DNA of 64,000 bases from Shewanella zhangzhouensis (GTDB lineage: Bacteria > Pseudomonadota > Gammaproteobacteria > Enterobacterales > Shewanellaceae), in assembly GCF_019457615.1 (NCBI RefSeq), contig NZ_CP080414.1, positions 2,912,501 through 2,976,500 on the forward strand, written 5' to 3'. Under the pieces are notes generated by a model that saw only the letters and a program-made list of their open reading frames with translations, searched no databases and was not told where the DNA came from. Positions 1 through 8,854 of the stretch are shown here, one piece after another. The number at the start of each line of letters is the position of its first letter. The stretch's first letter is position 1. The position numbers and the translations under genes are program-made.

Positions 1-1466
1 GCTGCATCAACCACGGTATAACCCAGCGTCTGGGCATGTTCACGCAGTTCAGGGGCAATCCAAACCGCTTCGAGTCCGAAGGCTGGGTCGCGGGTCGTTA
101 CGCCATCGAGCTGCCCAAACACCTGCCCGGGATTAATGGCCAGTTCACAGTCGTGGCGGATTTCAGCCTCACCCACCACTACACCCATCAGCGAGATACG
201 ATAAGTGCTGGGGGCGAGATCCAGGTTATCCCGGATATGCACTGCGGGCACCAAAAAGCCCAGTTCCTGCGACAGTTTCTTACGCACGCCCTTGATACGG
301 GACAAAAGCTCGCCGCCCTGCCCCTTATCCACCAGCGGGATCAGGCGGTAGCCCACCTCAAGCCCTATGGTATCCACATGGCGCACATCGTCCCAACCGA
401 GCTCCTTGGGTGAATTATCCAGCTTCTCAACACTGCCGCTTGCCGCGGCTTCAAGGGCCTGCTGCTTACGCTTCTCGATGCGTTTATGCAGGAAATACGC
501 GCCAGCGCCAGTGGCCACCGCGAAGGTTAAAAAAGCCAGATGGGGCATGCCGGGTACTATGCCCATGATAAAAAGCACCCCTGCTGCGATGGCCAACGAC
601 TTGGGATTGTCAAACATCTGACTCATCACCATGCCGCCCATGTCACCTTCTTCGTTCTGACGGGTCACCATCAGCGCCGCGGCAATGGAGAGCAGAAGCC
701 CCGGGATCTGGGCCACCAGGCCGTCACCTATGGTCAGCAGAGTATAAATTTCTACTGCATCCATAAAGGCCAGATCGTGCTGCACCATACCGATAACAAA
801 GCCGCCAAGGATGTTAATCACCAGGATCATGATCCCGGCGATTGCATCGCCTTTCACAAACTTGGACGCACCGTCCATGGCGCCGTAAAAGTCGGCTTCC
901 TTGGTCACTTCGGCGCGGCGGGTACGGGCCTGTTCCTGATTAATAAGGCCAGCGTTAAGGTCAGCATCAATGGCCATCTGTTTACCGGGCATGGCATCCA
1001 GAGTGAAGCGGGCGCTCACCTCGGAAATACGTCCCGCGCCCTTGGTGACCACGGCGAAGTTGATGATGATTAGGATTAAAAACACCACCAGACCAACGGC
1101 ATAGTTACCACCGATCACCACAGAGCCGAAGGCTTCAATCACCTTACCGGCAGCGTCGGCACCATTGTGGCCTTCAAGCAGTACAACACGGGTAGAGGCA
1201 ACGTTCAGCGCCAACCTCAGCAGCGTTGCCACCAGCAGAACTGTCGGGAAAGCAGCAAAATCCAATGGCCTGTTGGTATAAATGGCAACCAGCAGCACCA
1301 CCAGCGCCAGGGCAATGTTGAATGAAAACAGGATATCGAGCAGAAACGCCGGCATTGGCAGCACTATCATTGCCAGGGCCGCAAGCACCAACGCCGGGGT
1401 ACCAAGCCCCTGCAGGTTTGCCGGTTTCATTTTTTTGATTTGACCCAATTGGCCCATGACATCCAT
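1..1466 (-). CDS. flhA: Flagellar export gate protein FlhA (C-terminus outside window)
   Basis: Nonameric gate of the flagellar type III export apparatus; it conducts substrates using the proton motive force and docks chaperone-substrate complexes through its cytoplasmic ring. The 488 visible codons cover the hydrophobic N-terminal half, with the FHIPEP-family signature region around residues 145-260 (for example TKGAGRISEVSARFTLDAMP), and the beginning of the cytoplasmic domain. The family is about 700 residues, so roughly 210 residues lie beyond base 1. The reading starts MDVMGQLGQIKK; an in-frame TAG three codons upstream fixes the 5' limit, and Met4 (1457) is an alternative start. It is the last visible gene of the fliK-to-flhA minus-strand operon, 99 bases after flhB. 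Confidence 0.97.
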   Translation of the reverse strand, partial: MDVMGQLGQIKKMKPANLQGLGTPALVLAALAMIVLPMPAFLLDILFSFNIALALVVLLVAIYTNRPLDFAAFPTVLLVATLLRLALNVASTRVVLLEGHNGADAAGKVIEAFGSVVIGGNYAVGLVVFLILIIINFAVVTKGAGRISEVSARFTLDAMPGKQMAIDADLNAGLINQEQARTRRAEVTKEADFYGAMDGASKFVKGDAIAGIMILVINILGGFVIGMVQHDLAFMDAVEIYTLLTIGDGLVAQIPGLLLSIAAALMVTRQNEEGDMGGMVMSQMFDNPKSLAIAAGVLFIMGIVPGMPHLAFLTFAVATGAGAYFLHKRIEKRKQQALEAAASGSVEKLDNSPKELGWDDVRHVDTIGLEVGYRLIPLVDKGQGGELLSRIKGVRKKLSQELGFLVPAVHIRDNLDLAPSTYRISLMGVVVGEAEIRHDCELAINPGQVFGQLDGVTTRDPAFGLEAVWIAPELREHAQTLGYTVVDA

Positions 1467-1565
1467 CAGACGCTACCCAAAATTGACACTTTGGGCCTAC
1501 AAAGCAAATTCCAAGCCAAATTAAGGGGCAACCTGAGACGCAGTAACGGTCAGTGTATTAACCGC

Positions 1566-2699
1566 TCAGTATTTAAACTCGTCGGGGATCGGTTGATTGA
1601 GTGGAATGGGTGTTGGCTTGCGGCCTCGGCCTTTACGGTATTGCCGAAGCTGGAACACATAGGCAAGTACCTGAGCCACTGCGGTAAAGAGACCTTCGGG
1701 AACTTGCTGGTTGAGCTTGGTGGTGTGGTAAATCGCCCGCGCCAGTGGCGGCGCCGACACAATGGCAATGTCGTATTCCCGGGCGATTTCGCGAATTTTA
1801 AAGGCCACGGCATCCACCCCTTTGGCCAGCACAAAGGGCGCTGGCGAACGTTTTACATCGTATTTCAGGGCAACGGCAAAATGCTCGGGGTTAACCACTA
1901 TCACGTCGGCCTTTGGCACTTCGGCCATCATACGACGCATGGCGATTTCCCGCTGCATCTGACGAATGCGGCCTTTCACTTCGGGCTTGCCTTCGGTGTC
2001 CTTGTACTCATCTTTGACCTCTTGTTTGGTCATTTTGAGCTGCTTCTTGTGGTTCCAAATTTGAAAAGGCACATCAATAACGGCGATGATAAGCATGGAA
2101 CTGCACAGCAGCAGGAACATCCAGGTGAGCAAATCCAGGGCATGGAACACATTGGACGGTAAATGCTCGGCAGAGATCTGAATAATTTCAGGAAAGTAAA
2201 ACGACAGCAGAAAATAGGCCGCCACCGCCACCACCGAAAACTTGGCCAGCCCTTTACCCAGCTCCATCAGCGCCTGCACACCAAACATGCGCTTAAAGCC
2301 CGCCAGCGGGCTCATTTTACTGGCCTTGGGCAGAATTCCGTTACTGGAGAAAATAATGCCGCCCAGCACTATGTTGCCGGCAAAAGCCAGGGCAGCCAGC
2401 ACCAGCACCAATCCCAGCACAGGCAATACCAGCTCCTTGGCTATGGGAACCCAGATGTTAAGCATGCTGTTGGTATCAAACACCTGCTCGCGACTTTGCA
2501 CCATGGTCATGGTCATCACATTGTGCATTGCCTTGCCCAGGCTCGGGCCCAACATTAAAAAGCCAACGGCTGCGGCCAGTAGCACCGCAGCCGTGCCCAG
2601 TTCTTTGGAGCGGGCGACCTGGCCTTTTTCTCTGGCCTGTTCAAGTCGCCTCCCCGTGGGCTCCTCTGTACGTTCCTGACTGGTATCGTTTTCTGCCAT
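1566..2699 (-). CDS. flhB: Flagellar export switch protein FlhB
   Basis: Inner membrane component of the flagellar export apparatus that switches specificity from rod/hook to filament substrates after self-cleavage of its cytoplasmic domain. The 377-residue product is of normal length, with an N-terminal basic stretch, four membrane segments (about 35-55, 90-115, 145-170, 190-212) and a cytoplasmic domain. The self-cleavage motif, NPTH in well-studied FlhB proteins, reads N270-P-E-H273 here (codons AAC CCC GAG CAT); Asn and Pro, between which cleavage occurs, are kept. The gene begins one base after the fliR stop, so translation is probably coupled. FliK, whose gene opens the same operon, is its known partner. 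Confidence 0.97.
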   Translation of the reverse strand: MAENDTSQERTEEPTGRRLEQAREKGQVARSKELGTAAVLLAAAVGFLMLGPSLGKAMHNVMTMTMVQSREQVFDTNSMLNIWVPIAKELVLPVLGLVLVLAALAFAGNIVLGGIIFSSNGILPKASKMSPLAGFKRMFGVQALMELGKGLAKFSVVAVAAYFLLSFYFPEIIQISAEHLPSNVFHALDLLTWMFLLLCSSMLIIAVIDVPFQIWNHKKQLKMTKQEVKDEYKDTEGKPEVKGRIRQMQREIAMRRMMAEVPKADVIVVNPEHFAVALKYDVKRSPAPFVLAKGVDAVAFKIREIAREYDIAIVSAPPLARAIYHTTKLNQQVPEGLFTAVAQVLAYVFQLRQYRKGRGRKPTPIPLNQPIPDEFKY

Positions 2700-2700
2700 G

Positions 2701-3489
2701 TCAGTTCACCCTGCATTGAATATGGGTAATGTCACACAGCAACACCTGAGCCGCTTCCCATATCTCGCCAAAGTGGGACATGACAGGCGCCAGGGTTAAC
2801 CAGAGGATAAAGAGGCCACTTATCATCACCACGGGAAAACCGATGGCGAAGATATTGAGCTGCGGTGCTGCCCGGGTCATGACCCCGAATGACAGGTTAA
2901 TCAGCAGCAGAGCGACGATTGCCGACAACGACATGGTCAGGGCCGCACCGAACATGTAGCTGCCCCAAAGCGCGAGGCTGTGATAGTTGGCAAGGGTAAT
3001 GCCGGTCATCGACACAGGCAGGGTATCAAAGCTCATCACCAACATGCGGATCATGGTGAGATGGCCGTCCACGGCAAGGAAAATCAGCGTGGCGAGCAGG
3101 AGGAAGAAATTACCCAGCACAGGCGTTTGCTGCCCGGAGCCGGGGTCCACCATGAAAGAAAACCCAAGACTCGTCTGCATCCCTATGATTTGACCGGTGA
3201 GCACGAAAATCTGCAACATCATCAGCGCAACCAGTCCCATGGCAACCCCGATCAGGATTTGCTGGGCGCTGATAAAGACGGAGCTCAGGGCAAACAGCTC
3301 GCCCTGGGGCATGGGCGGTAACATGGGGCTCACCGCAAAGGTCACGGCAACAGACAGCAGCAATCGCACCCGCACCGGTGTGGTGTTGGCACCAAACACC
3401 GGCATCACCATAAACATCGCGGAAATGCGAAACAAGGGCCAGGTATAGGCCTTGATAGTCTCCATCAGAGTATCAAGGAGAACTTCCAT
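2701..3489 (-). CDS. fliR: Flagellar export gate subunit FliR
   Basis: Integral membrane subunit of the FliPQR export gate through which flagellar proteins cross the inner membrane. I place the start at ATG 3489 (MEVLLDTLMETIKAY, 262 residues), the usual FliR length. This ATG overlaps the fliQ stop as TGATG, the typical coupled arrangement. A longer in-frame opening to 3558 would run far into fliQ and adds an unlikely hydrophilic tail. Six or so hydrophobic segments are visible. The gene lies between fliQ and flhB in the canonical order. Confidence 0.95.
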   Translation of the reverse strand: MEVLLDTLMETIKAYTWPLFRISAMFMVMPVFGANTTPVRVRLLLSVAVTFAVSPMLPPMPQGELFALSSVFISAQQILIGVAMGLVALMMLQIFVLTGQIIGMQTSLGFSFMVDPGSGQQTPVLGNFFLLLATLIFLAVDGHLTMIRMLVMSFDTLPVSMTGITLANYHSLALWGSYMFGAALTMSLSAIVALLLINLSFGVMTRAAPQLNIFAIGFPVVMISGLFILWLTLAPVMSHFGEIWEAAQVLLCDITHIQCRVN

Positions 3490-3758
3490 CACCCTACTAC
3501 CGACGGAATGAGATGCACCATCTCCAAAAAGAAGTCCATCATGGTTCTCACCAGCCAATGCCCCGCCATCATCAACGCCAACAAGGTCACCAGCAGACGT
3601 GGCAGAAAGCTCAAAGTTTGTTCGTTAATAGAAGTCGCCGCCTGAAACACTGCCACAATCAGGCCAACGATGAGCCCCGGCACAATAATGACGGCCACCA
3701 TCATCACAATCACCGCCAGCGCTTCGCGGAAGATATCAATCAGGGCTTCTGGAGTCAT
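3489..3758 (-). CDS. fliQ: Flagellar export gate subunit FliQ
   Basis: Small membrane protein (89 residues) of the FliPQR gate. It has two long hydrophobic hairpin segments around residues 14-40 and 53-75, linked by a polar loop (TSINEQTLSFLPR), the family hallmark. The start MTPEALIDIFREAL at 3758 matches FliQ proteins; an upstream in-frame Met at 3809 would run into fliP and is not needed. It lies 5 bases after the fliP stop and overlaps the fliR start by one base, so fliP, fliQ and fliR should be made together in the membrane. Confidence 0.95.
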   Translation of the reverse strand: MTPEALIDIFREALAVIVMMVAVIIVPGLIVGLIVAVFQAATSINEQTLSFLPRLLVTLLALMMAGHWLVRTMMDFFLEMVHLIPSVVG

Positions 3759-3763
3759 AGGCG

Positions 3764-4513
3764 TCAGGTACCGAAACTGTTGGCCAGCGTGCCCATCACC
3801 AGGCTCCAACCATCCACCAACACAAACAGCATGATTTTAAAGGGCAATGACACAATCATTGGCGACAGCATCATCATCCCCATGGCCATCAGGATACTGG
3901 CGACCACCAGGTCGATAACCAAAAAGGGCACAAACAGCATAAAACCAATCTGGAAGGCCGTTTTCAGCTCGCTGGTGATAAAGGCAGGAATAATCACCGT
4001 CATGGGCGCTTCTTCCGGTGACTTGATGTTGTCATAACCGGCGATATTCACGAAGGTTTCCAAGTCGGTGATACGCACCTGCGACAACATAAAGGCTTTC
4101 AGCGGCTCTTTACCTCGCTCGAATGCCTGGTCGATGGGCAGGGTCTCTTCCATGTAGGGTTTCACGCCCTGCTCATAAATTTTATCGAACACAGGCGCCA
4201 TAATGAAAAAGGTCATAAAGAGGCTCAGGCCAATCAGTACCTGATTCGAGGGCGCCTGCTGCAGACCGATGGCCTGCCTGAGCAATGACAGGGTAACTAT
4301 GATGCGGGTAAAGGAGGTGAGCATGATGACCATGGCGGGCAAGAAGCTCAGCGCCGTCATCAGCATCAGAATTTGCAGTGTAACCGAGTATTGTGTGCCC
4401 CCATCCGGGGTGGTGGTAACTGTCACAGCAGGCAAGACACCATCCGCGCCGAAGGCCGGCAGCGATGCCACGCCCACCAACATCCAAAATAAAATCGCTG
4501 ACACGCGGGTCAT
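3764..4513 (-). CDS. fliP: Flagellar export gate subunit FliP
   Basis: Core subunit of the FliP5Q4R1 export gate. The 249-residue product starts with a cleavable signal sequence (residues 1-23, ending PAFGA), as is usual for FliP, followed by hydrophobic segments at about 45-70, 88-105, 185-210 and 220-240. The family-typical stretches MVIMLTSFTRIIVTLSLLRQ and LQQAPSNQVLIGLSLF are present. Its ATG overlaps the fliO stop by four bases (ATGA). Order fliO-P-Q-R is conserved. Confidence 0.97.
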   Translation of the reverse strand: MTRVSAILFWMLVGVASLPAFGADGVLPAVTVTTTPDGGTQYSVTLQILMLMTALSFLPAMVIMLTSFTRIIVTLSLLRQAIGLQQAPSNQVLIGLSLFMTFFIMAPVFDKIYEQGVKPYMEETLPIDQAFERGKEPLKAFMLSQVRITDLETFVNIAGYDNIKSPEEAPMTVIIPAFITSELKTAFQIGFMLFVPFLVIDLVVASILMAMGMMMLSPMIVSLPFKIMLFVLVDGWSLVMGTLANSFGT

Positions 4514-4884
4514 TTTTGGCCGTCCTTAGCCATTTTGAGGCGACTGGCAAAGGAGTCCTGGGTAATGGTCAAAGGCTCGTCCAGCTTGTCTATCAGGGTT
4601 ATCTGCGATGCAGTCACGCCAAGGAGATACTGTTTCTCTCCGACCTGGGCCAACACCAGCTTTTCACGCTGACCCAGCGGAGTTACCGCCAGCGTACGGA
4701 CCACGTTGCCACCCGACGGCACCAGATTGAGCCTGCGCACGACATAAGCCAGCACAAAAATCACCGCGAGCACTAAAATCAGGCCGCCAATCATGCTGGC
4801 CAGGGTGGTGGCATAACCCGCAGAGCCGGCGACATCTGTGCCGGCAGAACCTGTGGATGCCAGTGAGAGTAGAGTTAAAGACAC
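4510..4884 (-). CDS. fliO: Flagellar biosynthesis protein FliO
   Basis: Bitopic membrane protein that aids assembly or stability of the FliP ring. The 124-residue product has a small-residue-rich N-terminus, one clear membrane segment (about residues 32-50, GGLILVLAVIFVLAYVV) and a basic cytoplasmic domain with the FliO-like stretch VVRTLAVTPLGQREKLVLAQVG. FliO is poorly conserved, so the name rests on this domain plus its position between fliN and fliP. It overlaps fliP by four bases. Confidence 0.93.
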   Translation of the reverse strand: MSLTLLSLASTGSAGTDVAGSAGYATTLASMIGGLILVLAVIFVLAYVVRRLNLVPSGGNVVRTLAVTPLGQREKLVLAQVGEKQYLLGVTASQITLIDKLDEPLTITQDSFASRLKMAKDGQK

Positions 4885-4901
4885 ACAGGCTCCCTATTGT
4901 T

Positions 4902-5276
4902 TTACTTGAGTTTTTTGATTCGCTCGGTTTGACTTATCACGTCAGTGAGGCGAATACCAAACTTATCGTTTACCACTACCACTTCGCCGTGAGCTATCAG
5001 GGTACCGTTAACCATCACATCCAGCGGCTCACCGGCCACGCGGTCGAGTTCAACCACTGAGCCCTGATTGAGCTGCAGCAGGTTGCGGATGCTGATATAG
5101 CTGCGTCCCACTTCCATGGAGATGGTCACTGGAATATCCAAAATGGCATCCAGTTTGGCGACTTCTTCACTGCTCAGAGGCTTGGTCTCGTCTTTAAGCT
5201 CTTCAAACTCGGCGGCCTTGGCTTCTTCTAGGGCCTGCTCGGCCATTGCTGCGGCCCAATCGTCTTCGGTATTCAT
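4902..5276 (-). CDS. fliN: Flagellar motor switch protein FliN
   Basis: C-ring component that with FliM and FliG sets rotation direction and binds export cargo (FliH). The 124-residue product has an acidic variable N-terminus (about 1-45) and a C-terminal SpoA domain with the hallmark ISIRNLLQLNQGSVVELDR and GEVVVVNDKFGIRLTDV stretches. It follows fliM by 11 bases and precedes fliO, the usual order. Confidence 0.97.
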   Translation of the reverse strand: MNTEDDWAAAMAEQALEEAKAAEFEELKDETKPLSSEEVAKLDAILDIPVTISMEVGRSYISIRNLLQLNQGSVVELDRVAGEPLDVMVNGTLIAHGEVVVVNDKFGIRLTDVISQTERIKKLK

Positions 5277-5287
5277 CTCATATCACC

Positions 5288-6316
5288 TTAGAGGTCATTG
5301 ATATCTCTGGCTTTACCCTTTCGGGTCACCAATTGCAATTCAGTTTTCACTGTCTCTGGACGAGGGATCTTTTCACAGATTTTGAGTGCCAACTGCTCAC
5401 GGGATTTACCCAGTTTGCATCGATAGGTGGGCAGCTCTTCAATCTTCATCAACACATATTCAGGCAGCTCGATCGGTATCACGTCGCCGGCCTGCATCTC
5501 CATAACGTCCCTCAGGCTTATCTGGTGCTCAACCACTGTGGCTTCAAAGCCTACTTCGACATCCATGATTTCATCCTTGAGCGCCTGAGACCAACGCATG
5601 TCGGTATCCTGCTTGTCGCTCTGAACACCGGCATCCAGCAGTTCTCGGATAGGCTCAATCATGGAGTAAGGCATGGTGATGTGAAAATCACCGCCACCGC
5701 CATCCACTTCGATGTGGAAGGAGTTCACGACCACCACTTCCGTGGGGCTGACGATATTCGCCATAGCAGGGTTCACTTCAGAGTCGAGGTAATCAAACTC
5801 AACATCCATTACCGGCGCCCAGGCGTCTTTATAATCTTCGAAGATGATTTTCAGCAGCAGCTGCACAATGCGCCGCTCTGTCGGAGTAAATTCGCGACCT
5901 TCAATTTTGGCGTGGAAGCGGCCATCGCCGCCAAAAAAGTTGTCCACCAAAATAAACACCAACCGGGCTTCCATGGTGATAAGTGCGGTGCCTTTCAGCG
6001 GTTGAAATCGCACCATGTTCAGGCTGGTTGGAACAAACAGGGTATGAACGTATTCGCCAAACTTGAGCATCTGCACGCCGTTAATGGACACCTCGGCGGC
6101 GCGACGCATCATGTTGAACATGCTTATGCGCAAATGGCGGGCAAATCGCTCGTTAACAATTTCCAGCGTTGGCATCCGGCCACGAACGATTCTGTCCTGG
6201 GAAGAGAAGTCGTAGGAGCGCGCCGAAGCACCGGCCTCACTGACCTCTTCTTCTTCAACATCATCCACACCGTGAAGGAGGGCATCAATTTCGTCTTGGC
6301 TAAGTAAATCCGTCAC
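5288..6316 (-). CDS. fliM: Flagellar motor switch protein FliM
   Basis: C-ring subunit that binds CheY-phosphate and transmits the direction signal to FliG. The 342 residues show all three parts: the N-terminal CheY-binding peptide (LLSQDEIDALLHGV, residues 4-17), a middle CheC-like domain with the FliG-contact region (around 120-160, FFGGDGRFHAKIEGREFTP), and a C-terminal SpoA domain (about 250-330). A 353-codon open frame on the opposite strand is a shadow of this gene. Confidence 0.97.
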   Translation of the reverse strand: MTDLLSQDEIDALLHGVDDVEEEEVSEAGASARSYDFSSQDRIVRGRMPTLEIVNERFARHLRISMFNMMRRAAEVSINGVQMLKFGEYVHTLFVPTSLNMVRFQPLKGTALITMEARLVFILVDNFFGGDGRFHAKIEGREFTPTERRIVQLLLKIIFEDYKDAWAPVMDVEFDYLDSEVNPAMANIVSPTEVVVVNSFHIEVDGGGGDFHITMPYSMIEPIRELLDAGVQSDKQDTDMRWSQALKDEIMDVEVGFEATVVEHQISLRDVMEMQAGDVIPIELPEYVLMKIEELPTYRCKLGKSREQLALKICEKIPRPETVKTELQLVTRKGKARDINDL

Positions 6317-6354
6317 AATCTTGCCTTATTCAATTGATAGCAATAACAGCTGTG

Positions 6355-6882
6355 TTATTGCATCACAAAACCGGTAAAGAGGACCTTTTCAACCACTTTG
6401 CGACCGGTAACGGGTTGCAGGGTATTTTGCACGTTCAGCAGCGCCAGCTGTCTGAGCTCGTCCTTCCCCGCCTGGGTCGACAGCTTTTGTACATCGCCAC
6501 CACTGAATGTGGTCAGCAAGGCATCTTCAATCAGGGGGATGTGTTTTTTGATAAGCACATCATCGTCGGCGCCGCGCACCATCAGCTGCACCTTGATTTC
6601 CACCAGGCGGCTACGTGGTTGGCCGGGCAGATTGAACAAAAAGGGTCTGGGCATGGCCACATAAAACGCTTCACGTGAATTTGACTCGGCTGAAGCCACG
6701 GCTGTGCCAGCTGCTTCAGTTGCCGTATCACCGGCCACAGGTTCAGGGTCGCTGCTGCCCAAAAACAGCCAGGCACCCACGCCCAGCAGTGCGGCTACGA
6801 CCACCCCGATAATGATGAAAAGGCCTTTCTTACTTTTTTTGGCACTGGTGTCTTCCAGTTGTAGGGACTCTTCTTCTGCCAT
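6355..6882 (-). CDS. fliL: Flagellar basal body-associated protein FliL
   Basis: Membrane protein around the motor-stator interface; in other bacteria it supports stator function under load. The 175-residue product has a short acidic cytoplasmic start, a lysine-rich patch (SAKKSKKG), one membrane segment (about residues 22-43) and a periplasmic FliL domain ending KVLFTGFVMQ, a typical FliL C-terminus. It lies between fliK and fliM. A perfect 14-bp palindrome (6904-6917) sits in its leader. Confidence 0.96.
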   Translation of the reverse strand: MAEEESLQLEDTSAKKSKKGLFIIIGVVVAALLGVGAWLFLGSSDPEPVAGDTATEAAGTAVASAESNSREAFYVAMPRPFLFNLPGQPRSRLVEIKVQLMVRGADDDVLIKKHIPLIEDALLTTFSGGDVQKLSTQAGKDELRQLALLNVQNTLQPVTGRKVVEKVLFTGFVMQ

Positions 6883-6903
6883 CTTGGCTTATCCTTTTTG
6901 CTC

Positions 6904-6917
6904 TGCACCCGGGTGCA
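6904..6917. repeat. 14-bp perfect palindrome in the fliK-fliL gap
   Basis: TGCACCCGGGTGCA reads the same on both strands and lies 22-35 bases upstream of the fliL start codon, just before the ribosome binding region. It could be a protein site or a small RNA hairpin; no run of T follows, so it is not a normal terminator. Confidence 0.5.
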
Positions 6918-6966
6918 TCAAGGCTCATTCAAGCCTGAACTAAACAAGTGTCTATAGGTTACCTGC

Positions 6967-8700
6967 TTAAGCGTAATAATCTATACCCGAGCTATAACTT
7001 GTTGTCTGATTTGCGCTTAATTGTAACTCTTCTGCTGGAAATTCATCCATGGTCACAAACTGGCTCCCTTCCGGGGCATCCTGGCGTTCGCGGCCATCGC
7101 CACGACGCTCATGGGATACCTGTCCATCGGTTAATTCCATCCCCTGCTGAGCCAGCAGCTCTCTTAATCTCGGCATCGCCTGCTCGACTACATCTTTGGT
7201 TTGTTGAGCGTTAACGTGGAACTGAACCTGGGTTTCATTACCCTGCACCTGAATGCGAACCATCATGGAGCCAAGCTCGGGTGGATCCAGACGGATTTCA
7301 GCCTGTTGTATGCCGTCCCTGACCATGGCGATAAGCTGGGTGTGCATAACGGGAGCAAATCGGGCAACCATGTCCGGCTGTGTCATGGGCCGCTCTTGCG
7401 CTGTGCGCAGCGACATAGTCATGGCAGGTGTCTCGTGGATGCGGCTACTGTGCTGCAGGGATGGCTGCTTAATGTCGGCAACAGACTCGATTGAAGCCTG
7501 GCCCTTGGTATCCATGGCAGGCAGCTCCGGTTTAAGGTTGTTGTCTGCCGCACGACTGGCGGCCTCCACTGATTTAAACGACAGCGCCTCGTTGACCGTG
7601 TCCTGTGGCTCGCCGCTGACCTTGGTTGAGGCATCAGCGCCTGCCAGCGGTGTTATGCCAGAAACGCCTTTGTTTCCAAGGTCGCCCTGCTCTTTCCCTG
7701 CCACAGGGTCAGTCGCCAACCCCTGAGCGGCCCCCAATGCGCGGGTAAATGCCTGTCCGGCGTCACCCTTTTTCCCGTCCGTCTCAGCGCGGAAGGTCTC
7801 AGTTGTCACAGCCTCAGAGCTGGCAACCTCAGCGGAACCAGCCATAGTCTTACCGGCGGCAAAAGCATTATCCGACTGGGGATCACCGCCAACGCGCGCC
7901 AGGGCCACATCTAACCCCCGCGCCTGATCGGGAGCAAGATTGGCGGCCTTATTCAACGCAGCTTCGGCTGAACTGACACCTTGCCTGACATCAGCTGCAT
8001 GTTCTGACGGGTTTTCAGCGGACACATTCGGCTGCGCCGGCGTACCAAGAAGAGTTTGCATCAACAACGCGACCTGATTTCCGGCGTCGTTATCTGTGTC
8101 AGCACCCGACGCATCGGCTTGCAGCAACAAAGCCAAGCCCTCTTTCAGGGTGGGATTATCTGCCATCAATGTGTTAAATGCGCTTTCATCCAGCGCCATG
8201 AGCGCCGACAAAGACATGCCAAGCTCGGATGCAATTTGCTCTCTCTCCCCCTCATCCGCCTGTTTCATCAGGGCGCTGAAACGTAAAAACAGCGCGTCTG
8301 CTGCAATTTCCACGGATGCATCATCGATAACATCAACCATGGCCACCGGTATTTCTGACGCTGCCGCTTCCGGCGGCAAGGCTTCGCCGCCTTTGACGGC
8401 AGTCTTATCGGCGGCAAATTGACGGGAAAATTGAATTTGGGCCAGTACGGAAGACACGCCATCACCATGGGCATCACCATTGACCTCACCGCCTTCTGTC
8501 TTGGAGACGGCATCAGCGGCGTTGTCCGATTTTGGTCCTTTGACCTGCAAACTCTTTGCGGATGATTCTTCGTAAGCAACTGTTTTTGAAATGATAGAGT
8601 CAAAATCAACACCTTCAGCCGAGGTGCCGGATGATTCAGGATTGGCTGGACCGGCAGCGGCGCCAGCCGAACCCAAAAGCACATTGAGGATCTGTTGCAT
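6967..8700 (-). CDS. fliK: Flagellar hook-length control protein FliK
   Basis: Secreted molecular ruler that measures the hook and triggers the FlhB specificity switch. The 577-residue product is mostly low-complexity, rich in Ala, Glu, Asp and Ser, as FliK central regions are. The C-terminal hook-length domain is clear (about 455-545: AEIRLDPPELGSMMVRIQVQ, then QVQFHVNAQQTKDVVEQAMP). I choose ATG 8700 (MQQILNVLLG), which has a GGAGA ribosome binding site eight bases upstream; the frame stays open to 8751 but those codons look non-coding. It is the first gene of the fliK-flhA operon, behind a sigma-54 element at 8789-8803. Confidence 0.94.
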   Translation of the reverse strand: MQQILNVLLGSAGAAAGPANPESSGTSAEGVDFDSIISKTVAYEESSAKSLQVKGPKSDNAADAVSKTEGGEVNGDAHGDGVSSVLAQIQFSRQFAADKTAVKGGEALPPEAAASEIPVAMVDVIDDASVEIAADALFLRFSALMKQADEGEREQIASELGMSLSALMALDESAFNTLMADNPTLKEGLALLLQADASGADTDNDAGNQVALLMQTLLGTPAQPNVSAENPSEHAADVRQGVSSAEAALNKAANLAPDQARGLDVALARVGGDPQSDNAFAAGKTMAGSAEVASSEAVTTETFRAETDGKKGDAGQAFTRALGAAQGLATDPVAGKEQGDLGNKGVSGITPLAGADASTKVSGEPQDTVNEALSFKSVEAASRAADNNLKPELPAMDTKGQASIESVADIKQPSLQHSSRIHETPAMTMSLRTAQERPMTQPDMVARFAPVMHTQLIAMVRDGIQQAEIRLDPPELGSMMVRIQVQGNETQVQFHVNAQQTKDVVEQAMPRLRELLAQQGMELTDGQVSHERRGDGRERQDAPEGSQFVTMDEFPAEELQLSANQTTSYSSGIDYYA

Positions 8701-8788
8701 CAGTGGTTCTCCCGCATTGTCTTGGGCACGCCGTGCCAGCCAAAACAACACCGATTGGGACTAAGTCTATGAGTCTGACTGGATTCCA

Positions 8789-8803
8789 GCAAATGCCATG
8801 CCA
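8789..8803 (-). promoter_or_regulatory. Sigma-54 promoter of fliKLMNOPQR-flhBA
   Basis: On the minus strand the sequence is TGGCATGGCATTTGC: the -24 GG and -12 GC are separated by exactly ten bases and flanked by TGGCA and TTGC as in the RpoN consensus. It lies about 90 bases before fliK. By analogy with Vibrio it would be activated by FlrA or FlrC. Confidence 0.85.
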
Positions 8804-8854
8804 ATCGTACGGCCGTCTGGTTACTGTGCTTATCCCGCCCCTTGCTTAGCCGGG

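Noticed and set aside
5246..6307. 353-codon plus-strand frame opposite fliM
   Set aside because: It mirrors the well-conserved fliM gene and has no ribosome binding site, recognisable domain or conserved start; long antisense frames are common at this base composition.
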